Source of the DNA: Talaromyces rugulosus
Lineage: Eukaryota > Ascomycota > Eurotiomycetes > Eurotiales > Trichocomaceae
Assembly: GCF_013368755.1 (NCBI RefSeq)
Contig: NC_049563.1
Location: forward strand, 5,332,001 to 5,396,000
Direction: 5' to 3'
DNA length: 64,000 bases
Under the pieces are notes generated by a model that saw nothing but the letters and a program-made list of their open reading frames with translations, had not been told where the DNA came from and searched no databases. A program made the translations under genes and the position numbers. Below, one piece after another: positions 55,849 to 64,000 of the stretch (its first letter is position 1; every line of letters starts with the position of its first letter).

Positions 55849-56682
55849 TTACCCAAACCCAGGTTTCGACCATTCCATGTGCAAAGCCCGCCTGGAAGCG
55901 TGATAGCCCGAACTAAACTCCTTTACCCAGACGTCTAGTTCGACTGGAATTTGTTGAAATTGTTCCTCCACAGGAAGTGCCACTTCCATGTGTTTGATGT
56001 CGCACCAAATCTCCGCTCTAAGCTTAATATGTGTCAGACCTTGTTGGATTGCGATGGTACACTCCGGGTCGGGCGCGGAGGAGGAATACGCCATTGTAGC
56101 GGTCGCTTTTGGAGGGGTGATTTTGTATTCCTCCGCCCTGACACGGAAAAATGTGTCAGTTGTGGTACGAGAATTAAAAGAATTCGTGACAACAATTTGC
56201 CACGAGTCAAAGTCTCCCGTAAAGTTGATGTTGTGCTTTTCAGTGTAGGAGCCCTTTGGAAATTCAATTGGATGGCTGAACATGAATAATTCACCCTGGG
56301 AAGGTTTAGAGAAAATCTCCACCCTCAATTTGTAAGCGCCACGTGGAATATATAGAGGACTCGTTGGTGAAAAGCCGGACATGATGGCAGCGAAAGTTGG
56401 GTCCTCACTGTCGCAGGCCACGAACATCATGAAAAAGCAGGCGGGGCCGTATTCCGTGTTGTCAGAGGTAGGAATTTCAGCTTCAGAATCTGCGTATAAA
56501 TCAGGCCATTGTGTTGGGACGCACTTGCGTATCGCTGAGGGCCTGTCCTGCACGAAGACCAAGTCACTACCTGTCGATTCGAACTGTTGTGGCATAGTGA
56601 AAGGAGGATACTCCTCCTGCACGAAGACCAAGTCATCACCTGCCGAATCCGGCCGTTGTGGTGCGTTTGAAGGCCGTGGCAT
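55849..56682 (-). CDS. Unrecognised beta-rich protein (family X, copy 2)
   Basis: Single exon, 277 residues, intact relative of the frameshifted gene next door. Two similar halves: one with YIPRGAYKLRVEIFSKP, the other with GLTHIKLRAEIWCDIKH; each looks like a beta-sandwich, suggesting an internal duplication. Also WPDLYADSEAE, YGPACFFMMFVACDSED and SYTEKHNINF. The N-terminus contains two copies of a DLVFVQ motif, produced by a DNA tandem duplication that also copied the ATG context (56546-56607 and 56615-56695). No signal peptide, membrane helix or catalytic motif. I do not recognise the family. Confidence 0.65.
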   Translation of the reverse strand: MPRPSNAPQRPDSAGDDLVFVQEEYPPFTMPQQFESTGSDLVFVQDRPSAIRKCVPTQWPDLYADSEAEIPTSDNTEYGPACFFMMFVACDSEDPTFAAIMSGFSPTSPLYIPRGAYKLRVEIFSKPSQGELFMFSHPIEFPKGSYTEKHNINFTGDFDSWQIVVTNSFNSRTTTDTFFRVRAEEYKITPPKATATMAYSSSAPDPECTIAIQQGLTHIKLRAEIWCDIKHMEVALPVEEQFQQIPVELDVWVKEFSSGYHASRRALHMEWSKPGFG

Positions 56683-56695
56683 AGTGAAAGCAGGA
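56546..56695. repeat. Direct repeat spanning the start codon of family X copy 2
   Basis: Unit 1 (56546-56607) and unit 2 (56615-56695) both run from TCCTGCACGAAGACCAAGTC through CATAGTGAAAG. The second has an extra 18-20 bases before the ATG. The event created an in-frame N-terminal repeat and an internal ATG in the same context as the real one. Confidence 0.75.
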
Positions 56696-57346
56696 ATAGG
56701 ACTGTATCACGTTACTTGGCTCAAGTTGTGATATTGATGTTATGTGTAAAGAAGAATATCGAGGAGTTGACTGGTTTGAGTAATCAGAATAACTGATAGC
56801 ATACAGTCAACCACGGTGACCCTACCTTTGGTATCCTTTTCAAGTCTCTGAGTCACAACCCATGTAAACCCGGGAGAAATAGTCTCGACGGCAACATTGC
56901 CTTTGTAGAAAAAAGATATAGACAAAGGAGGGGCCATGATTGTACAAAAGAAGATTTGTTTTACTATTGACTGATCTGGGACATAAACGGCCTCTTTGTC
57001 ATATTCATTTAATAAATACCGGTAAGCCCATGTAGCGCTAATGAATTAGGTCCGACTACACGTCAAGGCTTGAGTACCATGAATGACTCACTAGGGTGGA
57101 TAGTGCAAAACTTTTATGTTCAGCATGGGCGGATTAAAATTCGTCAAAGACTACCCCTGAATTCGTAGGTTTTCCAATATCAAGACGAGAAATATCGGAA
57201 ATATGATAACTAGAGAAGAATTATTTAACTGAATTATAAAAATAAATACAGTATTGATTGCTTCCCAAATTAAAATTGGTTACATTTTCTATTGTATACT
57301 AGTACACAGAAGCATAGACAATCATGGATCACTGGAACCAGGATAT
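56683..57346. other. Promoter of family X copy 2 and lipase 3' flank
   Basis: The first 80 bp (to about 56765) is near-identical to the leader of copy 1. Further on, a short minus-strand frame from 56937 is probably chance. AT-rich at 57230-57300. Confidence 0.5.
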
Positions 57347-58615
57347 TTACTTTGATATTGTCACATTATGTACCCAGCATCCACCTCGTACTGGCACGCC
57401 ATTCAATCTGTCACTTAGCCACGACCAGCCCGCCACATATCCATGAGTAGCTGAAGTGATATGAGAGACATTCAGAGCCCTGTAATATTCAACATCCACC
57501 CCCTCGTCACAAAACTTTGCCATGAGGGCATCTGTGTCAGATACAACACTGAGCTGATCACCCGTGCCCTTGTAGCTGTAAATAGGGGCATTAGGAACGC
57601 CGTGCAAGCCCATAATACCAGTATTTTCAATCACACTCTTGGGCACCGTAGCCTCAACCCAAGACGGCACGTCAAAAAAGGACGTGAAGTCGGTATTATC
57701 CAAATCGGTAAGCGTCTCCAGCAAGCACGATTTGGCAGCCTGGAAAAGCTTGTTTGCGTTGCTTGCCACTAGATTTTCTGACACCCAGTTTGACATGTTG
57801 GCATACTCCTTTGACAGACCAAGGATTGATGATCCAATCAGTCCGGCCCCATTCGTGCCATCGATACTGTTGAAAACGGAGCTGACATTTGGCGTCAGAG
57901 CTGTGAGTAGCGCCCCTGCAAAATTCAGCTCTGGTGCATAGAATTTCTGTAGTTCCAGCGCCCATTCGCTAGCAAACGCACCCCCAGAGGCACCCGCCAG
58001 CACAACCTTGGCGTCTTTTTTGATACCTGTCAGGTGCGTGGAGGACAGACAAGCTCTTGTCGCGTCCAACATTGAATACCCAGCCCTCAATCCATTTGTG
58101 AATGACGCCGGGAACCCTTCGTAATCCGTCACGGCGACATTCCAACCCTGCTGCAGGGCTCTCCCGACCACCGCCGCTTCTGGGATATCTGACTCATTCT
58201 GGAAAATCGTATAGGAAGGGCTACAGTCCACAAACGCCGAGTCATATGCAAGCTGCAATTCCAATAGCTTATCCGTATGAGCATCTGGCGGAACCAACAC
58301 CGTCGTCACGATAGCCGTCGGCATTCCCTGGCTATCGCTAGACCGGAGAAGGAATTGATACGTGTCAGCAATCACACCAGCGCTTATCCGATCTGCCCGA
58401 GGCACTTTTCGAACCCGGAGAATGGTGCCTGGCGAACTCCTCTCAAAAAAAGGGGGCGGGCGATAAAACGCATCGACAGATGGAGGCAAGGGCGAGACTC
58501 GCTCAACGGACTCGGCCCTAGAGATCGCACTCAAGCATAAAAGCCCCAAGGCGGCGACGCCTCCTGCACCAAGCATTATTTTTCTTCTTCTTTTGTTTCG
58601 TAAAGTTGGGCGCAT
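57347..58615 (-). CDS. Secretory lipase (LIP/CalA type)
   Basis: Alpha/beta-hydrolase that releases fatty acids from triglycerides or other esters outside the cell. Single exon, 422 residues. The start chosen (58613-58615) gives a basic n-region RNKRRRK and hydrophobic core MLGAGGVAALGLLCLSAI, a good signal peptide; upstream ATGs at 58681 and 58699 would lengthen it. Nucleophile elbow GASGG with Ser 210, preceded by GWNVAVTDYEGFPASF. The candidate Asp is in YKGTGDQLSV and His in SHITSATHGYVAGW, the family pattern. Several NxS/T sites (TPNVSSVF, LNVSHIT, HNVTISK) suit secretion. The end is 20 residues past the conserved WSWLSDRLNG block. Confidence 0.87.
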   Translation of the reverse strand: MRPTLRNKRRRKIMLGAGGVAALGLLCLSAISRAESVERVSPLPPSVDAFYRPPPFFERSSPGTILRVRKVPRADRISAGVIADTYQFLLRSSDSQGMPTAIVTTVLVPPDAHTDKLLELQLAYDSAFVDCSPSYTIFQNESDIPEAAVVGRALQQGWNVAVTDYEGFPASFTNGLRAGYSMLDATRACLSSTHLTGIKKDAKVVLAGASGGAFASEWALELQKFYAPELNFAGALLTALTPNVSSVFNSIDGTNGAGLIGSSILGLSKEYANMSNWVSENLVASNANKLFQAAKSCLLETLTDLDNTDFTSFFDVPSWVEATVPKSVIENTGIMGLHGVPNAPIYSYKGTGDQLSVVSDTDALMAKFCDEGVDVEYYRALNVSHITSATHGYVAGWSWLSDRLNGVPVRGGCWVHNVTISK

Positions 58616-59183
58616 CGGGAAACGAATTAGAGTTGAGGCTGTGGCGTATGTTAAATACCTTGACGTCGTTACATAGCGCATGTTTCCGGCTTGAATCATT
58701 GAAAGCGGTTCTAGGCTATAGAACACTGAAGTAGGTCTCACTGCCAATTCGATTTAAAAAAAAGAAACGAACTTCATTATATCTTCAATATTGCTGAAAA
58801 CGGCTGGAGTCTATATGTAGACTAGGTGGGTCTACTCTTAGGGTTGGAGCCGCAAGCGGGTTTCCTAAAGCGGCAATACAACGATGTTCCAATGTTACAT
58901 GTACATGTATGTAGCAATTTAGGGCACGGTATAACTTATATGCATACGATTAGCATTTCTCAATGTAGAATTTTGGTGATCACAACACTGGGTTTAGGCC
59001 AGTTCTTGTTAATTAGCTCCTGGTTGAGTGCCAAAGATAGCAAAAGGAGCAGCTAACATCACCTGGGCATTTATGCAACTACACAATTCACGACAACATT
59101 CATATATTAGCTGAAGTTAAATGAACAGAGCAACGACGAATTGATAATATACAGCGGTACATTGAGGAATATCACAGCAGTCC
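58616..59183. other. Intergenic spacer
   Basis: Lipase promoter (58616-58800) and 3' flank of the CHAT gene. Small open frames only. Confidence 0.5.
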
Positions 59184-62100
59184 TTAAGGTCCCATATGTA
59201 TGTAAGCAGCCCATATTCTAGGATCTCCTCCAACCCATCGCCGCGGAGCAACCAAGCGACCAGCTCTACTGCCGCCATCGCGAGCCTCCAGCTGGCCTCG
59301 GAGAGACCTGATCCCCTCCTGCAATCCCATGGATATGGTCCCATCGTTCATCATCACAGAATCGACGGCCAAAGCCTCGGCAACTTTCCGTGCCACCCCG
59401 ACACAATGCTCGTCCGACACCTCCCACAATGAGCCAACCACGTGCTGGAAGCCAACCAGCTGACACGCACTCATCAAGTGCAGACCCTCGTCGAGCAGGT
59501 CGTCGATCATGGTGCTCCCGGTCGAGCAGGCGGAGAGGTATGCCAAGAGAGGAATTGTCTGGTGCAGCTTCAGCGCGATCAGGTCCTTGACCGTGAGCGG
59601 ATCGACCTGCCAGTCACTCAAGAGCAGTGCACTCTTCAATGGATCTACCGGGTCCAAGGCGCCATGCCCGGCGAAATGGAGGATAGCAGCGCCCTTTAGC
59701 GCAGCTAATAGCTCGGACTTGTTGGGTTGCGATAGGACGTCTGGCACGAAGCTCGTGTTAGACATGAAGACGTTGCGGATAGCGTCGACCTCTACCTGCG
59801 CATGTGGAAGACTACTACACCCGGGAGTAGTGCCCATGCTGACTAGCAGAGATGTTTCCGAGGCACCAGGTCGGTCCCAGTGGAGCATGTTATGCTTCGT
59901 GAACAACATGGCTTTGACGGACAGGCCGTACGAAGACATGACCCTGTCCATCAAGGTTTTGGACACCATATCGCCGCTGGTGTAGTTCCCTGCAGCGTGG
60001 ATCGGCAAGGAGCACAGCGGGCCAGTAGGGATCCACCAGACGCGAGGTTTTTCCGAAGATGTCGTTTCCAAGCTCTTGACGCCCTCCAGCCGGTCAAGAA
60101 TGGGTCGTCCTAGGGTATCCCAGAGCCAGCCCAGGAGCTGAAACATTTGGGGCTCGGTGATATTTCCCGACTTCAGGAGCACGGCCCGGTCTCTAATATC
60201 CTCGAGGCAAAGCTCAGGGAGGGGCAGCAGGTCGATGCGGTCAGGCGTAATGATAAATGCATCGCTGCGCAGGCGACTGGTGTTGACTACCACAACAGGT
60301 CCTGTTGATGCCGCACTCTTCAGTTCCGCTACCGAGGGGGCAAGCAGAAAGTTCTCAAAGCCCTCAACCCGCCGTATTCGGTCAACAACATCATCAAAGT
60401 CCTTGGCAATCTTTCCGCGTTGCGTAAGATCGAGCGATAGCTGAGTTGCCATGGACTCCAGGTCCCCGTATGCTGCGGTCGAGTCCAACGAGTCCCTCAT
60501 CTGCTCGAATTCGGCGGCCAGGTCAGGGTGCTTCTGTCTTAGATCTGCAATGTCAGAGCGGACCTCAAACAACAGCCCAAGGATAAACCCACGCCCCTCC
60601 TCCAGCAGAACTAGCGCCTCCCCAGCTCCGGCGCCAGTCTCGAGCGCAACCGATGTTGCGAGCGCGGCGAGGCCAGCAAACTTCTTCACCATTTTCTGCT
60701 GGTCCTTTTGCTGCAGAGAGCGAGGGCTGAGCTTGCGAAGGAGCTTGACGGTGCTCCGGAGAATGAGATTGGCCTCGGTCAGCCTGGAGCGGAATAAGAG
60801 CAGATCCGCAGCTCTTCGAGCTTCCCAAATCTGTGTCGAGGCTCTAGAGCTCGGGTTTTTCAAACACATACGCAGCGTGTCGGCGCCATCGTCTAGATCC
60901 GCGGGCGACTCTGTGATCTCAAACCGCCAGATGAGCATGCTGCTCAGAGCGCCGAGGAGGTGAGCCGTAATTGGTACCTCGTCTGCTGGCGTATCGGCAA
61001 CAAGAGTCTTCATTTCTTCAATGGCTCGGCCAAGGTCTTCGGCGGGAGATACTGATGACCGGGACCGTAGATAGAGAGAGAGAGCGAAGTAGCCGCGGAT
61101 CTCCAGGTAGTCTATGCGTCCCGGCACGCTGGCCCTGGCGGCCTGCTCTGCGAAAAGGACACATTGGTCTATGTCGCCGTCGTCGTTCCGTATGGCTAGG
61201 AGCCTTGAAAGCCGGCTGATTTGCAGGGGTTTCCACGCGTTGCCATCTGGGGTCATCTTTACACTCTCCTTGGCGAGATCGATGGCAGAATCGATGTCGT
61301 CTTTAACGCGGTCGCAGTCGAACTTGCTCGCCAGTATCGTGGCCAGATTTCCTAGGACAGCCGGGTATTCAGGGTGGCTGGGAGTCAGAGATTTCAGGGC
61401 CTTTTTCGTGGCATAGACTGCGCGTTCGATGTCTTGCTTGAGCTCAATGCGGTCGTATCTGTGCCGCAATAGTTGGCCGACGATTGCCCAGTACTTGGTG
61501 TATTCCGCCTCTTCTTTTTCGGCAATGTCCCACAGTCTGTCACAGTCCTCAATACCTTGATTGAGATACTTGATATCCATGGATATCTCGTACTTCCGGA
61601 GCAGGAGAGACGTGTATTCAGCTCTATAACGAATCTGTTCTGGCGAGTCTTTGGGCAGAAGGCCCAGCGCTTCGTCCACCAACAACATTGCCCGATCCAG
61701 CAGTTTTACATCTCTCGTTGCGTGAAACAGACGCTCCAGTCTGACAGCTAGTTTCACAAGAGCCAGGTCACGACCTGCGACGCCGGCCGCGACAAATTCG
61801 AGCACACGCTCCGCCGTGGCCACGCACCTTTTCGCATCCTCCACATTGCTGGTATGCTCGTACCTGTGAAACAGCAGCTCAGACAACGTCTCCAGACATT
61901 CGCCACGGTATTCGCGCTCCTTCAGCCCATCTATGGTATTGTCAAAGCACCGGATGGCATAATCGAGATCGCCAACGTGCACATAATCATCCAGTTTGCA
62001 TCGTCTCGCAACCAGAACGCCGAGCGAGAACCACGCCTTGGTCAGGTGCGCCAGCATCTCCTCCGCGACTCTGGTTGCGGTCTCGGCAGCGACGATGGCT

Positions 62101-62805
62101 TGGTCCACGTCCACCTTCGCATTCGTCGCTCTGCATTTCCGCGCGAGCAGGTTCCGTAGCGAGCTAGATTGAAGCAGTCTTCCGGGATCCCCGAGTGGTA
62201 TGGTTGCAAGGGCCTGCCGCGCGTGCGAAATCATGTCCTCTTGGCTCTCTACGCTCTTGTGTGAGATAATGACTAACTTCCTTCCTGGCAGCGGCGGACG
62301 TACCGTGTGCGTCTGGATCCATCAATATGATCTTGTCAAGATGGTTCCAGATGCTATCTTCACCAGCACCGTTACTGGGCTCGGCATAGTGTTCTTGCTT
62401 GTCGAGCAAGTCCCGCAGATGTTCCATCCGGCGCCTCAGCTGGACGTTTTCGTTCTGGGGAGTGAGATTGAGTGCCTCCTGCGCCCAGGATATTGCCCTG
62501 TCAAGATACGTCTTTGCAAAATCCTCTTTTGCAGTTGCAGATGTCCGCTTAAACTTAGTGGTTTGTAGATGACTCGCGTCTTCGAATATCTGCGCTCGAG
62601 TTCCCCTATCTTCGTCAGGCGTGGTGGCCAACAACACTTGCTCTGCCGCCTCGAGGGCCCGGTCAAGGTCGTAGTTCGTGCTTGTGTGAAGAAATATTGC
62701 ACGGTGGATGGCGAAGAGGAGGTTCTGCGAGCCGGGATCATCCTCGACTGTTCTTGCGAAGGAGCGAAGCTGGTCTTCGTCCATTTCTTGGAGCAACGCC
62801 TCCAT
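59184..62805 (-). CDS. TPR-CHAT protein, caspase-like cysteine protease fold
   Basis: Two exons, 62304-62805 and 59184-62248 (55-bp intron), giving 1188 residues. The N-terminal 750 or so residues are helical with repeated TPR-like units (LDRAISWAQEALNLTPQNEN, LNQGIEDCDRLWDIAEKEEA, IDSAIDLAKESVKMTPDGN). A linker leads to a C-terminal CHAT domain: VWWIPTGPLCSLPIHAAGNY, ILHFAGHGALDP with His 1029, LLAYLSACSTGS with Cys 1075, then LVGFQHVVGSLWEVSD. The His-Cys dyad is present, so a protease activity like that of separase/caspase relatives is plausible; substrate and trigger are unknown. Fungi often have several TPR-CHAT genes in accessory regions. The ATG 62803-62805 is the first canonical start in frame. 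Confidence 0.9.
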
Positions 62806-63393
62806 TGTAGGAAGCTGTCGAAGTGAGTCAGCAGTATGAGAGGATTTAGAGAGGAGGCGCGAACGGTTTGGCCGTACGACAAGAATTGAAAACCGAAGGT
62901 TCCCCCCCCAGAGTACCTCATACAGAAATAGCCAGCCTTGTGTCCTGTTTTGTGGCGCAATGTGATGTGTTGATGCCCGACATCTAAGGCGACCAGTGAA
63001 TTTTCCCAGAAGTGGTCTTGCATACAGCACCCATTCCGGGCGATCCAGCACTACTGATCTAGTTACAGTAAGACTGCGAGTACACGTCTACCTGCGGTTG
63101 AGATTGCTTGCAGACGAGCTATTTTTCATAATAGATAGGCTCAATGCCATACTAACGCAACAACTAGCCAAGTTTGACTACCTAGAAGTTCCTCCCAATA
63201 TCTTAGGCTGGTCCACTGTGTCCCACGCTGTCTGGTGCTTTCTCGCCACCCTTGATGTGCTGGTACTCGTCACCTTCTCCTCCTCCACGCCCGGGTAACA
63301 AAAAGAATGGCTCTTCGGCCTGCCAGATTTCCAGCGTCACCGCCACATCAACGCGCTGCGTGTAATGTCAGTCCCTGTACCAAGTTTGACGAG
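62806..63393. other. Intergenic spacer
   Basis: Promoter side of the TPR-CHAT gene and 3' flank of the tyrosinase-like gene. No other ORF of coding character. Confidence 0.5.
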
Positions 63394-64000
63394 TTAGCGA
63401 TAGATGGCTCTCACATTATTGCATCGGTCGACTGCCACAAAATACATCGGGACATCCTCCGTGTCATCATACTCGAAGCGCCGCATAGCGAGTGTGGCCG
63501 GCACTTGGGCCATGGACAGCACCCCTTTTCGCTGCTGTGTCTTGCAGTTTCCACAGCTTCCCTCGGAGCCCTGGTCCAGCGAGGAGCTAAAGGTGTAGAC
63601 TCTCGCGACGAAGTTGACAGAGTTCTGCCCGTGGAATTGATCATCGACCATATGGCCGAGGAAGATGTTAATCGCATACGCCTCGCCATTCAGAGCGTAT
63701 CTGCAGATCTCACGGTTAGCCTTTTCATAAGACTTTAATATTAAGTCACGATTGTACGCACCGGTCGTATAGGACAGTGATAATATAATCTTTCCGTTGC
63801 CAGTCCGGCAAATTATCATACACCTCATGGGTTCTCACGCCGTACAGACTCCGTATCTTAGTCCTGATATCAGGATCTGCGCGGTCTTCGTCGGGCTTAT
63901 CGCCTTGAACGATGTCGTAGTCGTAGCCCAGCTTGCGCCAATATTGCACATGGTCCGAAGTGTAGAATTTGTCGGCACTATCTTTGTGGAAGGGCGCAAG
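63394..64000 (-). CDS. Tyrosinase-family protein, 3' part only
   Basis: Copper oxidase family (phenol oxidation, pigment formation). Two exons visible, 63762-64000 and 63394-63700 (61-bp intron), with the 5' part beyond the window. The readable protein begins LAPFHKDSADKFYTSDHVQY, then GYDYDIVQGDKPDED, a pattern found just after the CuB domain. It continues YAINIFLGHMVDD, FVARVYTFSSSLDQG, CGNCKTQQRKGVLSMAQVPA and the end DVPMYFVAVDRCNNVRAIYR. These correspond to the C-terminal beta domain of fungal tyrosinases. The copper ligands lie outside the window, so activity cannot be judged. A 40-bp candidate intron near the end was not used. Confidence 0.7.

Noticed and set aside
56740..56937. Small minus-strand ORF upstream of family X copy 2
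   Set aside because: The 3' part overlaps leader sequence duplicated from copy 1, and no domain or conservation is visible.
51266..58615. Search for a gasdermin-like substrate near the CHAT gene
   Set aside because: None of the neighbouring proteins shows a recognisable gasdermin N-domain; the unknown beta-rich pair cannot be assigned from sequence alone.
58616..58699. Upstream ATGs for the secretory lipase
   Set aside because: They add residues before the signal peptide; the ATG at 58615 gives the better secretion signal, although 58699 and 58681 cannot be excluded.
59509..62159. Long plus-strand open frames opposite the TPR-CHAT gene
   Set aside because: GC-rich codon third positions of the real minus-strand gene keep other frames open; the translations are low-complexity and have no domain.
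63375..63414. Possible extra intron near the tyrosinase stop
   Set aside because: Only 40 bp, with the CTAAC branch about 15 nt from the donor; too short for typical splicing, so the stop at 63394 is preferred.
1..64000. tRNA, rRNA or CRISPR features
   Set aside because: No cloverleaf-like pattern with a usable B box, no rRNA sequence and no regularly spaced repeats were seen by eye; a covariance-model scan would settle tRNAs.

Overview
The window looks like a chromosome segment of a filamentous ascomycete, most likely Eurotiales (Aspergillus/Penicillium/Talaromyces type). The genes carry short introns (about 47-70 bp, GT...AG, CTAAC-like branch points). The proteins include lineage-typical families: Zn2Cys6 regulators, NmrA-like proteins, PigL_N-domain proteins, an Rds1-like ferritin-fold protein and PEX11-like proteins. 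I saw no rRNA, tRNA or CRISPR array. All intron positions were worked out by hand from splice signals, frame and family conservation.

Layout. 1-16.2 kb is housekeeping: a RhoGEF (cut by the window start), proteasome chaperone Nas2, the Ran GTPase Gsp1, the Uls1-type SNF2/RING translocase, a small single-pass membrane protein, a disordered conserved protein, and F-actin capping protein alpha. 16.6-36 kb is mixed accessory DNA: two Zn2Cys6 regulators, an APH-like kinase, an NmrA-like protein, a TPR-SET protein, a secreted Rds1-like ferritin-fold protein divergent from a PEX11-like gene, an atypical SDR, an F-box protein and guanine deaminase. It also holds an AT-rich gene-free block at 20.5-22.2 kb.

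36.9-46.6 kb looks like one functional module: a Zn2Cys6 regulator, an NADPH-cytochrome P450 reductase, a P450 divergent from it, and an MFS sugar-type transporter. The reductase/P450 promoter and the transporter promoter share an identical 13-mer that is part of a GGAAAT/ATTTCC dyad, which suggests co-regulation. A dedicated reductase beside its P450 is unusual.

46.9-64 kb is a second accessory block: two divergent paralogues with a PigL_N-type N-terminus, a D-2-hydroxyacid dehydrogenase, a tubby-like-fold protein, a tandem pair of unrecognised paralogues (one frameshifted, the other with its start region duplicated), a secretory lipase, a 1188-residue TPR-CHAT cysteine-protease-like protein and the 3' end of a tyrosinase-family gene. 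Stand-alone NLR-type N-domains plus a TPR-CHAT protein are what one might expect at a fungal self/non-self or cell-death locus. That reading is inference; no gasdermin or other executioner was recognised.
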